The position numbers and the translations under genes are program-made. This document shows, piece by piece, positions 11,673 through 25,357 of a DNA stretch of 45,858 nucleotides. The notes below the pieces were generated by a model that was not told the DNA's origin, searched no databases, and worked only from the letters and a program-made list of their open reading frames with translations. Numbering within the stretch: position 1 is the stretch's first letter; every line of letters begins with the position of its first letter. Source of the stretch: Chromera velia (Eukaryota; Sar; Chromeraceae); assembly GCA_018398765.1 (NCBI GenBank), contig JAHBMJ010000929.1, positions 51,017 through 96,874 of the forward strand, given 5' to 3'.

Positions 11673-13325
11673 CTAGTCCCGGGGAGGGAGTCCCGATCCT
11701 CCCGGGTGTCCCTGGCCTTTCCGGGCGTTCAAAATTACTGGTCGCCCCCCCGGTCCAGCTTCATGGTAGTTCGTTCGAAAGTATTCCCTTGCCCTCTCTG
11801 TGAAGCTGCCCCTCGGTCCCCTGGAAGTCGGAACGAACTTGGAGAGGTCAAATTCGGAAAGGGACGTGCGTTGAAAATTATGAAAAATGACACCCCTCGC
11901 AATGCGCACATACATAGAAGGCAGTCCCAAAGACAGCGCTTTGTTTTCATGAAAATTTCCGTCGTCGCGGAACGGCCTTACCTTCCTCATCTCCTCAGCC
12001 AACACCCTCCAATCCTCGCTAGACACATACACCCTGTCCCCCCCCAACAAATCACGCAGACCCTCTACCTGTGAGAGAATCTTCTGTTCGCCCTCGATCC
12101 CGATATCATCAGGGACGAACCCCCTACTTCCCATACCTAGTCTAACCCTCCCCCCGCCAGGCTGCTGACTCATGCACCCACGGACAGGAACCTTCATGCA
12201 CATCCATCCTGCCGAGCCGGGAGTCAGAGGCTCAGAAAACAAGTCGGTAGCGTCGCTGTCCACCAACGTGCTCGTCGCCACAGACACCAAACCTCGAAGA
12301 AGACGCTTGATGGCTAGTCTCAACCCCTGGTAATCTGGTTGGGGCCCAAAGCCTTCCCTCAACATTGACACGCAAATGTAGTGCGTGTGCTCCCTCTGCC
12401 GCTCCATCTGAGACACACCACTCAGGCCACACGACCAGTCGACCCTGCGCTCTTGCACGTCTCTGACCGAAGAAGAAATCTTTTGCTGTTGGCTTACTTT
12501 GATGATTGCGGGGGGGCAGTCTTGAAGGGCAGTTGAGAGGAGGGAGTCGCATAGGGCGTCTGTGCCCCCACCCGCCCCTTCTCTCTCCTCTCGAGCCACT
12601 GCACGACGCCCTGCCCTCCCCTGAATCTGCCAACCCCCCCCCTTGCTTGAAGTGCCGGGAGTTCCCGGAGGAGATGGGAGACCGGAACACACTGAGTCCG
12701 TCTCAAGTGCACGCAACACCCCACCAAGACAGTGCTCGGTGTTGAAAGTCACTGTGGGGGGGGCAACGCCTTCAACCGTCTCTGCAGCGGGGGGTACTGT
12801 GTCTGGTTGTCGCATCGCTGTTCGCGTCTCAACGGGTTGCGTCAGAGGAGGCGGGTGGAACACTGAGTCAGATCCTGCATGGGGGGTGGCGGACAGGACT
12901 GGAACTGCGTGGGAGGCAGTAGGGGGCGGGTGTGGTTCTGGTGGTGCTTTTGTCTGTCGAGAGAGCGTGGGTGTCTGGTCAGCAGGTTGTGCCAGACTCT
13001 TCACCCCAACCGACTCTGACGTCTTGGTTGACCCCCCCCCCTCTACTACACTCCCCGACGTTGGAGAGACTGCGGACTTCTGCTTCTGATTCTGCTGAGA
13101 CGCAACTGTTTGTGCCTGTGCCTCTAGAGGCTCTGTGTGGGCCCATTCGAGGAGCTCCCCTGCCTCACATCTGGTGAGGGAGGGAACCGCAACCAGCATT
13201 TCCTTCATGAAGTCCAACCGCGCAAAGCCGAGCACCGTTTTTCGAATGCGCTGGTCACTCTTGGGCAACCCAGCCTCAGTGAGCTTCCTGGAAAGGTCCT
13301 CCGGCAGCGTGGAATCCCACTCCAT
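11673..13325 (-). CDS. Unrecognised protein, long uninterrupted ORF of about 550 aa
   Basis: The first ATG (MEWDSTLPEDLSRK) lies just downstream of an AATC microsatellite. Residues about 1-70 form a compact Leu-rich block (ARLDFMKEMLVAVPSL, then ELLEWAHTEPLE). Next comes a long Gln/Pro/Ser/Thr-rich linker. From about residue 270 there is a globular-looking region containing WSCGLSGVSQMERQREHTHY and a Leu/Arg helix (LRLAIKRLLRGLVSVATST). A good splice donor (AAG|gtaaggcc, last exon base 11982) falls in frame after codon 448, so coding may leave here for an unseen exon. The rest of the ORF, to the TAG at 11673, may be intronic. No family is recognised. A coding block this long without introns is unlike every neighbour and may mean a retrocopy or mobile-element origin. 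Confidence 0.5.
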   Translation of the reverse strand: MEWDSTLPEDLSRKLTEAGLPKSDQRIRKTVLGFARLDFMKEMLVAVPSLTRCEAGELLEWAHTEPLEAQAQTVASQQNQKQKSAVSPTSGSVVEGGGSTKTSESVGVKSLAQPADQTPTLSRQTKAPPEPHPPPTASHAVPVLSATPHAGSDSVFHPPPLTQPVETRTAMRQPDTVPPAAETVEGVAPPTVTFNTEHCLGGVLRALETDSVCSGLPSPPGTPGTSSKGGGWQIQGRAGRRAVAREEREGAGGGTDALCDSLLSTALQDCPPAIIKVSQQQKISSSVRDVQERRVDWSCGLSGVSQMERQREHTHYICVSMLREGFGPQPDYQGLRLAIKRLLRGLVSVATSTLVDSDATDLFSEPLTPGSAGWMCMKVPVRGCMSQQPGGGRVRLGMGSRGFVPDDIGIEGEQKILSQVEGLRDLLGGDRVYVSSEDWRVLAEEMRKVRPFRDDGNFHENKALSLGLPSMYVRIARGVIFHNFQRTSLSEFDLSKFVPTSRGPRGSFTERAREYFRTNYHEAGPGGRPVILNARKGQGHPGGSGLPPRD

Positions 13326-14035
13326 TCTTCCAATCAATCAATCAATCAATCAATCAGTACATACTATGAATACGAACAAGTAGAGAAAGCTGGAATGCTC
13401 CAAACAGATCCCCTGTCTGCAACCAGTGTCGCCTGGTGGGAGCCAGGGAGGCAACTGATACACCGACAATAGAAAGGCAGCAAAGTGACCCACCCGTCTC
13501 CTTCACAGCAGCATTCGGAGACGTCACTGCCAACGTACCTGTTCTGTCTCTGGGTGCTTGGGGTTTCACTTGATCGTTTGCATCGATCATGGATGGACTC
13601 CTCCTCGCCCGCCCGCCATCTGCCCGGGATTCTGCCGCCCATGCAGGGGAGCTATGTCGGAGCCATCACCCCCACAATCCCCCACACGTGCTGCTCGACT
13701 AGCTATCGATTTGTGCATGCATGGAAGCCAGCTTTTGTGGCGGCGCGGCCCGCCGCGGCCCCCGACCATGCTAGCTGGGGTTCTCTTTTGCGGCGGCGCC
13801 TTGCATGTGCACGAAATGCATGCGTATGGCTCGTTGCATGCATGCTGTCAAAGTGCCTGACCTTTGTTTGAGATTAACTTCGTGCAAAAATTAATGCCAC
13901 TGATTATGCCAGCTGTACAGACAGCCACCCTAAATCATTCTGATTAATCAGTCCGCGCAACCACTGTACCAGTTTCGGACAGTCTGGGTTCGTTCTGACC
14001 TTTTGACGAGGCCGCCACGCTTCAAGAAATTCCAA
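13326..14035. other. Putative divergent promoter region
   Basis: This 710-bp stretch separates the start of the minus-strand ORF from the putative plus-strand MGCGP gene. It has an AATC run (13329-13357) and several CATGCATG motifs. A short minus-strand open frame (about 13904-14100, containing CPKLVQWLRGLI) looks partly protein-like, but I found no exon chain for it. Confidence 0.35.
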
Positions 14036-14217
14036 ATGGGTTGCGGACCCAACGCAGCAAACAAGTATCCTCCTCCAGTTACCTCCAGTGAGTGCCCCTC
14101 CTCCCCCCCCCCTACCCAGATCATTATCATCATAGACGAGGAAAAAGGAAAGAGCGGAGGCAACGCACACATCGTGGGTCCTCCTTGTTCCCCTTCCCTT
14201 TCTGCTCCTTGTTTTAG

Positions 14218-14259
<42 letters not shown>

Positions 14260-14459
14260 ACAGAGAGAGAGAGAGAGTCACTCGCTCCCTCCCTCACTCA
14301 CTCATACACACTCACTTCTCACTCACTCACTCACTCACTCACTCACTCACTCACACTGTCTCACTCACTGACACACTCACTCACACACACTTACTCACGC
14401 GCTCCCTCGTTCACTGACTCCCTCATGTCGTTCCTGCTCTTCCTCTTGTGCCAAGACAT

Positions 14460-14536
<77 letters not shown>

Positions 14537-16832
14537 ATAAAAGTAGGATTTTTGCGCGACTGTTCAAACATTTCAGCGCCCTTTGTATGGAGCGTTTTGT
14601 CCCCGCCGTGTTTAATTCCTGTTTTTTTCTTCTGTGTTCTCTCTGGCAGTCTGTTTGAGGTATTCACTTTGGCTGTATGGTTCTCTCTTGCCGGTGGGTG
14701 GCTCTGGCCGGTCATTTTCTGCTTTCATTCCACAATGCTTCCTTCCCTTCTGACAGTACACGTGTCGATCTGCTTTGTTTCTTAGGCTGAAGTGGAGTTC
14801 GGATGTGAATGAGAACTTTCTCCTCTTTCTTTTTTGTCGATCCTGCATTCCTTTTTTTTTCGTTTTGGACCTCTCCTTACATGCTCTTCTTTCCACGGTA
14901 CTCATTCTCTCTACCACATTTTCCGTTTACACTGTGGTTTGCCCGCGTGCATAAGTGACTATCTTTTGCACTTTTTCTTTTTAATTGTCTGCCTTTTTTC
15001 TCTCTTGTGCACTTACCTCTTTCCTTTCCCTGACGCCTTAATTGAATTTCAGGACGGGAATACACCAAATTGAATGCAGACCCGGGCCACGAGAAAATCG
15101 TCGCTTTGCATGTTACAGCAACATGGCGCGAAAGAGTGAGTGAGGGCCAGGAATCCTTCGGTTCATTCCTGTATGCATTAATTGTGGTCTGGAAAGGCCG
15201 GGATGTGCGACGCTAGAGGCAAGGAGAGGAACTGTCCTGGAGGAAGAGACCGGGCAAGGAGGGAAGGGGTACGTGCTTGGTTGAACATTTGATGGTGATG
15301 ACCTCCGGCCTCAACCTTGATTAAGGTCAAAAGGACATTTGTTGCAGAGTAGAGGCTTATGCTGCCTAGTCAGCCGCTCCTGTTCAAGTAAAGTTGAAGG
15401 TGCTTGCAGCTTTTCCCGTCAGAGGGGATGAATTCAAAAAAGGGAAGGAAATGACAGCTAGTAAGAGGGCCGGCATCAAATGGAAAAAAAGATAGAGTCT
15501 ATCATAGAGATCGAGGAATGAGCGTGCCATTGTAATACTGGTACGGAAACTGAGACTCTGAATTGTTTCATAGAGATCGTCTAGCTATAACTAGATGCAA
15601 CCCCCCTGACACTCCAGTAAACTTGAAACGCCGTGCTATAGGCGCGGCCAGACTTGAAACGTCTGCGCCGCAGGCGTGGCTTAACTTAAAGGTAGCGTGC
15701 CGAAGGCGCGGCCAAAATAAAGTACACTTAAAATTTTTTGTGAAAGGCGCAGACAGTCTTGAAAGAACCGTACCGCAGGCGCGGCCAGCATTAAAAAATC
15801 CATTTCAAGACAGACTGGAGTGTCAGGGGGGTTCTAGATATAAGGTCTTTTTTCAAGCCAACATTATTAGTATGTATGCTTTGACGAGCTTTAACGGTAC
15901 GTAGTACGTAGACTAGTATGTGGACTGAACACATAAACAGTTGCTAAAAATCGCTTAAAATCTAGATAAAAATGTAATGTTTGTCTCAAAAAATTTCTGG
16001 AATAAACATCATGCACGTACTAGTACACGTATGCTTTTCTCGTTATATATTTTTGTTTTTAAGTCAAAATATTGAACCATAAGCCAGAGTAGGAACTAGA
16101 ATGTTACCTTTTATATTTATTTACCATAATAATGTTGAAAATAAGTCAATAGTGTCATTAGTGCATATACTTTAGCGCGTTGGCAGCGCTATATAAAAAT
16201 GTTAATAATAAAACATGGTAGTATAAACATGTATCAGTATAAACATGTATCAATACAACTCTTCAATAAACATTTATGAAAGAGCTTATTGTAATCGAGT
16301 AGGCATGTCTAAATTACATCTTATTCTATTCAAATGCACCCTGAATTTTCATGTATCCTAGAATGTATTTGGAATCATTTGGAGTCACCTAGGGAGGCGG
16401 CGGGGGCCCGGAGGCCGAAGCTCAGCCGGCTATTCATGCAATACAAAAAAATGAAAGCAGCGCATGGATGGATGCATCGATCAGAATAAATTTAATGAAT
16501 TAATGAAAGAGTGTGTGACAGCTCGTTCACTTCCCTTTCATGTTTTTCATTCTTCAAAGCGCAATTGATTCAAATCCTCCATGCAGAGGCCTTTCCAAGT
16601 TCCTTTTCTTATTTCTTCCTTGTTGCCAGCCCCGTATGTATTTCCAATCTCTCTCGCACTGCCGTGTGCATCAGGGAAAGAACCTTCTCTCTCAAACCTG
16701 TTTGTTGTTTTTGCTCTACTAGACAATTTTTCTGTTTCTCTCTCTCAGCAAGGTTCCACATGACGGTAAGAAGTTCTGCTGGACTCGGTTCCCTCCCGGC
16801 TTCCTTTTCTTTTTCGGCTTTGTTTCAGTTTT

Positions 16833-16869
<37 letters not shown>

Positions 16870-17447
16870 GTACAGGCTCACAGGAGAGCCAGTCTCTCTT
16901 TCTCTCTTCTCTTGAAGAGAGTAAGTGAGTGAGAAAAAGAAAAATCAATCACTTTAATAAAATCACAGAAAGAACTCTGAGAGGTCTAGACCGCCGTCTC
17001 TCGAGAGCCCGCTACTCCTTCCCCATCGGTGTGTGTCTCTTGCTCATCGCCAGCAACAGCATCTCTCTCTCTCTCACACACACACAAACACCCTCTTTCA
17101 AAAACATCAAATACAAAACACGCACATGCTTGTAGGGACGTGCAAAAAGGCATTCTGCTCCGTCCCTCCTGCCCCCCTCTGCCTTTTGAATGAATGTCTC
17201 ACGTTAAATCACAGCCGTGCACTCAGACCTCCCCCCGTTGCCCCGCTTCCCCTGCTGTTCTCCTTCTTCTTTTCGTTTCATTGAATTTTTCCTCACACCG
17301 TTTTGAGAGAAGCGAAGAACAAGTGTGCGCCTAAAAGAGAGAAGTGACACAGATCATACGAACCAATTCTCTGAGTCTCTGTCATTTATGCGTCTAGGGT
17401 TCGTCTTACGGCCGGAGAAGAATCTTTCTTTCAGGACATGAGGATTG

Positions 17448-17483
<36 letters not shown>

Positions 17484-18054
17484 CTGCTGGTAATGTCCCT
17501 ATTCATTTTCATTATTTTTTCTTTTCTCCCCGGCGTAAACTGCAACATCTCTCGTTTCGTTCTCTTTCCTTCTCGCTTCTCGAGCCCCTCTTCACTTTCA
17601 GGCACCGCAGACATTCATTCAGGCAGGCAGGGATAAGGCCCAACGAAAAAGGGAGAAGGAACGGCAGCTAGACACAATAGAAGAAAAAGAAGAAAGAGAA
17701 GAAGAAGAAGAAGAAGAAGAAGGCAGAGGTCCGAAGAGAGAGGAGCGCACAGAACAACAACAACCACAACAGCAGCACGACATAAATAAAAAACACAAAT
17801 CAAAGAAAGCAGATACTGCTCATTCACTTAATTGTTCATTCAAGATTCCATCCACAACACCCAGACAGACACACAAAAGCATGCAGGTAGAAACATGGCC
17901 GGGTTGCTCTCTCTTGTGTGCTCCTTCGCGTCCGACCAAACCAGCTAGAAAGACAGACAGAGAGAGAGACCACAAGACCGATCGGATTTCTTCAGTCAGA
18001 CTTCATCCAGCAATCCCTCTCCTCGCCTCTCCTCTCCTCTCTTCCTTCCCCTGA
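14036..18054 (+). CDS. Putative N-myristoylated protein, partially resolved exons
   Basis: Exon 1 (14036-14087) encodes MGCGPNAANKYPPPVTS. Gly2-Cys3 is the classic substrate context for N-myristoylation and palmitoylation, which would place the product at a membrane. Its donor (gtgagt, phase 1) joins in phase to 15053-15135 (acceptor TTTCAG, donor gtgagt), which encodes REYTKLNADP, then HEKIVALHVTATWRER. A 151-codon block at 17602-18054 (acceptor TTTCAG, stop TGA at 18052-18054) encodes a charged tail: Lys/Arg/Glu-rich helix, Glu run, Gln run, basic end. It has no ATG for its first 93 codons, so it is only visible as an internal exon. Exons between 15136 and 17601 were not settled; a candidate lies at about 16972-17026 (RGLDRRLSRARYSFPI). 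The gene would end 55 bp from the stop of the convergent minus-strand gene. The first two exons and the last may belong to different genes. Confidence 0.4.
14220..14277 (+). repeat. CT / CA / GA compound microsatellite
   Basis: Successive CT, CA and GA dinucleotide runs, followed to about 14400 by TCAC tetranucleotides, inside the proposed first intron of the MGCGP gene. Confidence 0.9.
14459..14537 (+). repeat. Long pure AAAG microsatellite
   Basis: About nineteen uninterrupted AAAG units. Pure tracts of this length are expected to be highly length-variable between strains. Confidence 0.95.
15136..17601 (+). other. Unresolved interval, probably intronic, holding a MITE-like element
   Basis: This lies between two exons of the tentative MGCGP gene. 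It contains the inverted-repeat element at 15599-15833, about 650 bp of AT-rich sequence (15850-16500), and pyrimidine tracts with CT microsatellites at about 16833-16866 and 17450-17480. Possible short exons end at about 17026 and start at about 17400, but no in-phase chain was proven. Confidence 0.4.
15599..15833. mobile_element. MITE-like element with perfect 20-bp terminal inverted repeats and internal hairpin repeats
   Basis: AACCCCCCTGACACTCCAGT (15599-15618) is perfectly repeated inverted at 15814-15833. The flanks read CTAGATGC on the left and CTAGATAT on the right, a possible 8-bp target site duplication with two changes. The interior is five diverged units of about 31-32 bp. Each starts (A/T)CTT(G/A)AAA, and most end in a GC-rich block such as AGGCGCGGCCA that can pair with an upstream GC block. 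There is no coding capacity, so any movement would need a transposase in trans. An 8-bp duplication would suggest hAT-type mobilisation (inference). Confidence 0.85.
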
Positions 18055-18109
18055 GATGTCCTCTCCGCCCCCTTCATCATTCTCGCCCCCTCACTTAATT
18101 CCCTTCACT

Positions 18110-19260
18110 TCACTGGTAGTCCTCCCTCTTGTTGTGCCAGGCGGGGAGGCGGATCTTTCCCTTGTGGTAGAGGTCGAATCCTCCCCGTCTCCTCTGTCCT
18201 CTAGGGAGCCTCTCTCTCATGTCTGCAGTCATCAGGTGCGGCTCGTGGAAGGTCGGGAGCTGGAGCTGCTTTTTCATCAGGGAAGGGGGGCGGTGGCGGC
18301 GACCTGCGAGAAGTTTGCAAGGGTAGGATGCAGTGGGGGTACAGAGGATGCGTGAAGGAGTCAAGTGAAGGATGCTGCATATATTTATTTTCATACCGAA
18401 TTCTTTTATAGAACTAATATAGAATTCTGTATGAAAATGAATGCAGGGGTACAGAGGATGCATGCTTGAAGGAATGAAGTGAAGGATGCTGCACGCATCT
18501 GGAAGGAACAGTCAAGTGGGCGTCTGCTCTATCTATCTTCTTTTTTCATTCTTCGTGCATATTCGCTTTGAAAGAAACGTTAGGGCTATCCAGTCAGTAC
18601 GGCCCCATGCAGTAAAGGGGGCATGTTTGCATGCAGACAGAGCGAAAACACGCAGACAAAGAAGAAGACTCGACCGATCAAAAAGACATTAAATTCTCAT
18701 GCTCACACACTAGCTGACACCTACAAACAAGAAGGCAAGCACACGAAGACATTGAACTGAGAAAAGATTCCGTCCCAAAAGCAATCTGCGTGTCTGACTT
18801 TTCTATCAAAGGCTACCGACAAGACAGAAGGAATCTTCCAAGTTGGTTGCAACATTTGCATCGCTCCTCTTCCAAACGAAAAAAGTCTTCCACCTACTCA
18901 GCCACCCACCTAGCCCGCAACAGATCCAAACAAAACGAAGAACTTTATTCGTTCCTCCCTCCACACATGCAGACGCAAAAGACCCCCCCAAGCAAGCCCC
19001 TTCAAAAACAGAAATCCTGAATAAAAGCCGAAAGAAAGCCAAACAATTAAGCACTCACGTCTGATGCCGTGCTCGTCCTCCTCCTCATACTCAAGAGACA
19101 TTGCGTGGTCTGCTGCCAGCTGCATGCATGCAGGGAGATCGAGGCAGAATGATCGATCGATCGAGAGGCTTTCATGGATGGTTGGACTGGAGGGGATCCC
19201 GGAGGGCATGGTCATTCTTCAATTTTCAGAAGCAAAGGGGAGGAAGACAAGTAAGGAAGT

Positions 19261-19307
<47 letters not shown>

Positions 19308-21640
19308 TGTGTGTACGAAAGTGCTGTCCCTTGGAAACAAAAAGACGAAAACACTAGATGAAAAGAAGGAAAGAGCGAAAGAAAGAAGAGGAACGGGAAA
19401 GGAAAGGCAGCCAAAGGATCATGCACGTGAACAGAGTGCAAATACTTGAATCAGCACATGCATCCTTCAGGCAATTGAAGAAGCATTGACTGAACAGGAT
19501 GAGCACCAGGAAAGAACCGCAGACAGACTCATTGAGTGACATGCATGACTGACATCGTATGCGTCTGTGTCAGACCAATTTCTACTGTAGGCCTTTCCGA
19601 GCATGGCCGCCGACATTCTCCTGTGGTGTTCCTGCACCGCCTCCACGAAGGAAAGACGTCGGTGTCTCTTCGCGTGCTTCGTCCGTGCAGACTCGGGGCG
19701 GGTCGTTTGGGCCCCGGCAGGCTGTGTGTTGACGGTGAAGCTGGAGGGGTGGGCGGGGCCCTGGGCCCCCTTCGGCACGGGCTGGCCGGGTCTGAGCCAA
19801 ATAACTTGGGGGCCAAAGGGGCCGTTGAGGACGTACGGGATGAGTCCGTGCAGGAAACCATTGAAAGTGGAGTGAGGGCGTTGGGGGGGAGCGGGGGAGG
19901 TGGTCAGTTGGGGTTGGGTGGCGGAGGGGGGGATGATGGCAGCTCGGGCAGAGTGTGGCATGTAGACGTTGAAAGTGTGGCGGTAGAGAGGGGGTGCGGC
20001 GGCAGAGGGTGAGCTGGGGGCTGAGCGTGCGGTCATGGAGACGGGTGAGACTGATGGGTCAACCTTGGGGGAGGCTTCCGTTTGGGTTTGCAATGGCATC
20101 ATGTGCATGTGCATGGGCATGGGAGACACGAGGGAGGTCCAGGTGGGGGATGAGAGCATGACCCCCCCCTCCCTCTGTGAGGCCCCTCCTTGCTGCTGCT
20201 GAGTGCGGTGTGAGGGGGGGACCGCGACTGTTCTGGTTGTGTAGTACCCCGCCTGGAGGAACCTGATGGGAACAGAGCGTGAGTAGAGGTGATAGGAGAC
20301 GGCACCACCGGAAGGAAAAGGAAGAGCAGCAAGGATGTCCCTGACTTTTTGGACCCTCACGTTCACCTGCAGAAGGGGGAGAAAGAATGAGCGGAGGATG
20401 CAAGAACGGAAATACACAGTCCCAAAACAAAGCACATAATCACGTTTCATGGCGGGTTTCACATACAGTTAGTAGAACAATTTGACGGAACGTATAACCA
20501 ATTCTTCCTCATGATTCATTCCCCTCATCATTCCTTCCGTCCTTCCACATCTCCCTTTCCTAAAGAAAAACAAAGAAAAAGGCAGACTTACTGACCAGCA
20601 TCGCCTCATCATTCCTTCCGTCCTTCCACATCTCCTCTTGTAACGCGAGGAGAGCCGCCAGAATTTCCTCTGCGAGTTTACGGATCCCGGCCTTCAATTC
20701 TGCATCCGTCCGTCCATCCATCCGTCCATCCACTCATCCATTTATTCATTCAATCATGTCGATTTCATTCATTGTGGAAATGAACAGGGGCAGGGAGGGA
20801 TGCAGAGAAAGAGAGACAAAACGGGAAAGCACCCACCACGCGCTAAGCTTCTATCTCTACAGGCCCACCGTTGTCGATCCATCCATTAACTTGCACAGAT
20901 CGATCGCGTCTGTGTTCAAAGAAGTTGATTCATTCATCCATCCATGATCCATCCGGCCTCTCATTTCCACACCCCCATGCTTCCACACACCGCCCGTGCT
21001 TCATGTGGAGCCAATAGATACAAACTGATCATGTCAACGTGCCGCTTTTTGTTTGATTTGCTCCCTGTCTCTCTCTATCTTCAGGAAGGAGACCCCGGAT
21101 GCCCTCTCTCTCTTCCTGTTGCCTGCCTACCCCGTTGCATGCCTTTCTTCTCAATGCACTTCCGCATAACTCAAAACGTACAGAAACCAAAAACACGCAG
21201 CACCCAAAGAGATAGATATATAGACGGACGGACGGACCCTCAATATCCTTCCTGTTGGACCCCGCAATCTCGACAATCTGCTTCAACAGGTCTTCCTCCA
21301 TAGGCTGTGCTCCCTTGGTGCCCCACTCCTTGTCCCTCAGCTGGAGGGCCAACTGGTCCTCCCCTGCAGAGGCTCTGGTGCTCTGGTAAGCAGAACCGAC
21401 AGGAGGGTTGTCCATCTGGTGGACCAGCACGCCCTTCCCTGCTCCGTCTACAGGGTAGGCATAGAGGGGCTGCTGTGCGTGCTGCTGCTGTATTGAGAAC
21501 TGACTGCTGCCCGGCGGGGCCTTGTAGGGAGACCCCGGCCTTGACCTTTGGTCCTTGATGTGGAAGGAGGAGGGACTGACAGAGACCTCTTCAAGGTTCG
21601 GGTCCACCAGTTGGCCTTCTGGTACTGCTAGCGTTGTCAT
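18110..21640 (-). CDS. Unrecognised 524-aa protein, 5 exons, central coiled coil and Pro/Ser/Gln-rich region
   Basis: Exons in transcript order: 21640-21238, 20699-20596, 20366-19554, 19119-19059, 18303-18110. They total 1575 nt with matching phases. It starts MTTLAVPEGQLVDPN and has a Gln-rich stretch with a QQQHAQQ run. A helical, probably coiled-coil block then spans the first two introns (LLKQIVEIAG, then KLAEEILAALLALQEEMWKD). A folded-looking segment follows (VNVRVQKVRDILAALPF, YHLYSRSVPIRFLQAGYY). After a long Pro/Ser/Met/His-rich region come a basic helix (RRLSFVEAVQEHHRRMSAAM), an acidic patch (YEEEDEH) and a compact C-terminus (LPTFHEPHLMTADMRERLPR, then FDLYHKGKIRLPAWHNKRED). I do not recognise the family. 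The preserved frame over five exons and the conserved-looking ends argue for a real gene. The third donor (gtcagt, intron starting 19553) is the least certain junction. It diverges from VKOR-Trx across 0.9 kb. Confidence 0.72.
18336..18493 (-). repeat. Direct duplication around a palindromic 66-bp spacer in an intron
   Basis: GGGGTACAGAGGATGC... at 18336-18379 recurs, with small changes, at 18446-18493. The spacer (18380-18445) is AT-rich, with inverted ends ATTTTCATACCGAATTC and GAATTCTGTATGAAAAT. The right end closely matches the right end of the RecG intron-3 spacer. The block lies inside the last intron of the 524-aa gene, 33 bp from its 3' acceptor. Confidence 0.88.
19263..19313 (+). repeat. 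GT microsatellite in an intron of the 524-aa gene
   Basis: About 38 bp of pure GT followed by an interrupted TATGTGTG stretch. On the coding (minus) strand it reads CA. Confidence 0.92.
20523..20635 (-). repeat. Exon-end echo in intron 2 of the 524-aa gene
   Basis: A 32-bp block at 20604-20635, coding near the end of exon 2 (EEMWKDGRNDE), is repeated identically in the intron at 20523-20554. Between the copies, on the minus strand, lie CGATGCTG, the donor gtcagtaag and a tract ending TTTCTTTAG, so the gap itself looks like a tiny GT-AG intron of about 36 nt. Confidence 0.9.
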
Positions 21641-22557
21641 GCTGCTCGTGCAGTGCTGGTCTCTTTCCTTCTCCTTCTCTTGGTGTCTCACTTGGGGCTG
21701 GTGGAAAGTTGGTACCTTCACCCCAGAAATGTGAAGCATTCAGGGCACTCACAACGGCTTCACAACCAGAACACGATCCACACAAGAGATTTGCTCGGTC
21801 TAGGCTCTCCTTGTATATATGTGAACGGACGTGTTCTTTGGGAGTCCTGAGGGCACAGATTGAAACCGGCCTGTCTGCAGTGCGCAAGTTCTGGCTCTCT
21901 TGCGTCCTTGAAGTCACTCACGAGGACCAGTCAAGGGGAAATAAAGGGTCCGAGGGCCGAGAATGTTCTTGATAATATATATACGTGTCTTTTTGTCAGA
22001 GAATTCGTGTCTGTTGCTTAGTCTGATTTGTTCCCCTCTCCTCTCTCTCTCTCTTGCTCTCCTGAGAAATTCGAATGTTGGGGTTGTTTGTAGAAGCTAA
22101 GAAGCAGATCTGTAGACAGTTGCAAGGCAGCACTTTGTTCCAGTTTATCTTAATTCTTTAATTCTTTATCGATCCATATCGATGTAACTCATGCAGTTAA
22201 GCCTATATATGCATGCAGTTGACTGTTTTTTTTTTTTTCCCAGAACCGATTAATTTTCCAATACAAAGAGCTTTCCGCTGCGCCGCCTGATTGCTATGCC
22301 GTGCCGGGGCTCATTTATACATGTTTCCGGGGTCTTTTGGGCCCAAAAAAATTTGGGGGGCCGCGGCTTGAGGGCGCGACGACCGCGTAGCGCATGTCAC
22401 TCCGTCTCCATCCTATAGCTGTGACTGGCCGGATGGAGACACACAAACTGCATTCTACCAAGCGACTGCGGCTTCCCTGCGTTTCCTTGGGACGCATACA
22501 GCCTCCGTGCACACTGTGTAGATTCTTTTGTGACAAATAGGAACGACACACGCACCC
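21641..22557. promoter_or_regulatory. Divergent promoter region between the 524-aa gene and VKOR-Trx
   Basis: The two start codons face away from each other across 917 bp. The centre is AT-rich (about 21970-22260, with a T run near 22225). Nearer VKOR, a GC-rich palindromic stretch (22335-22360, containing GGGGTCTTTTGGGCCC and GGGGGGCCGCGGC) precedes a perfect 10-bp inverted repeat (GTCTCCATCC at 22404-22413, GGATGGAGAC at 22431-22440). No core promoter motif can be named with confidence. Confidence 0.5.
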
Positions 22558-25357
<2,800 letters not shown>

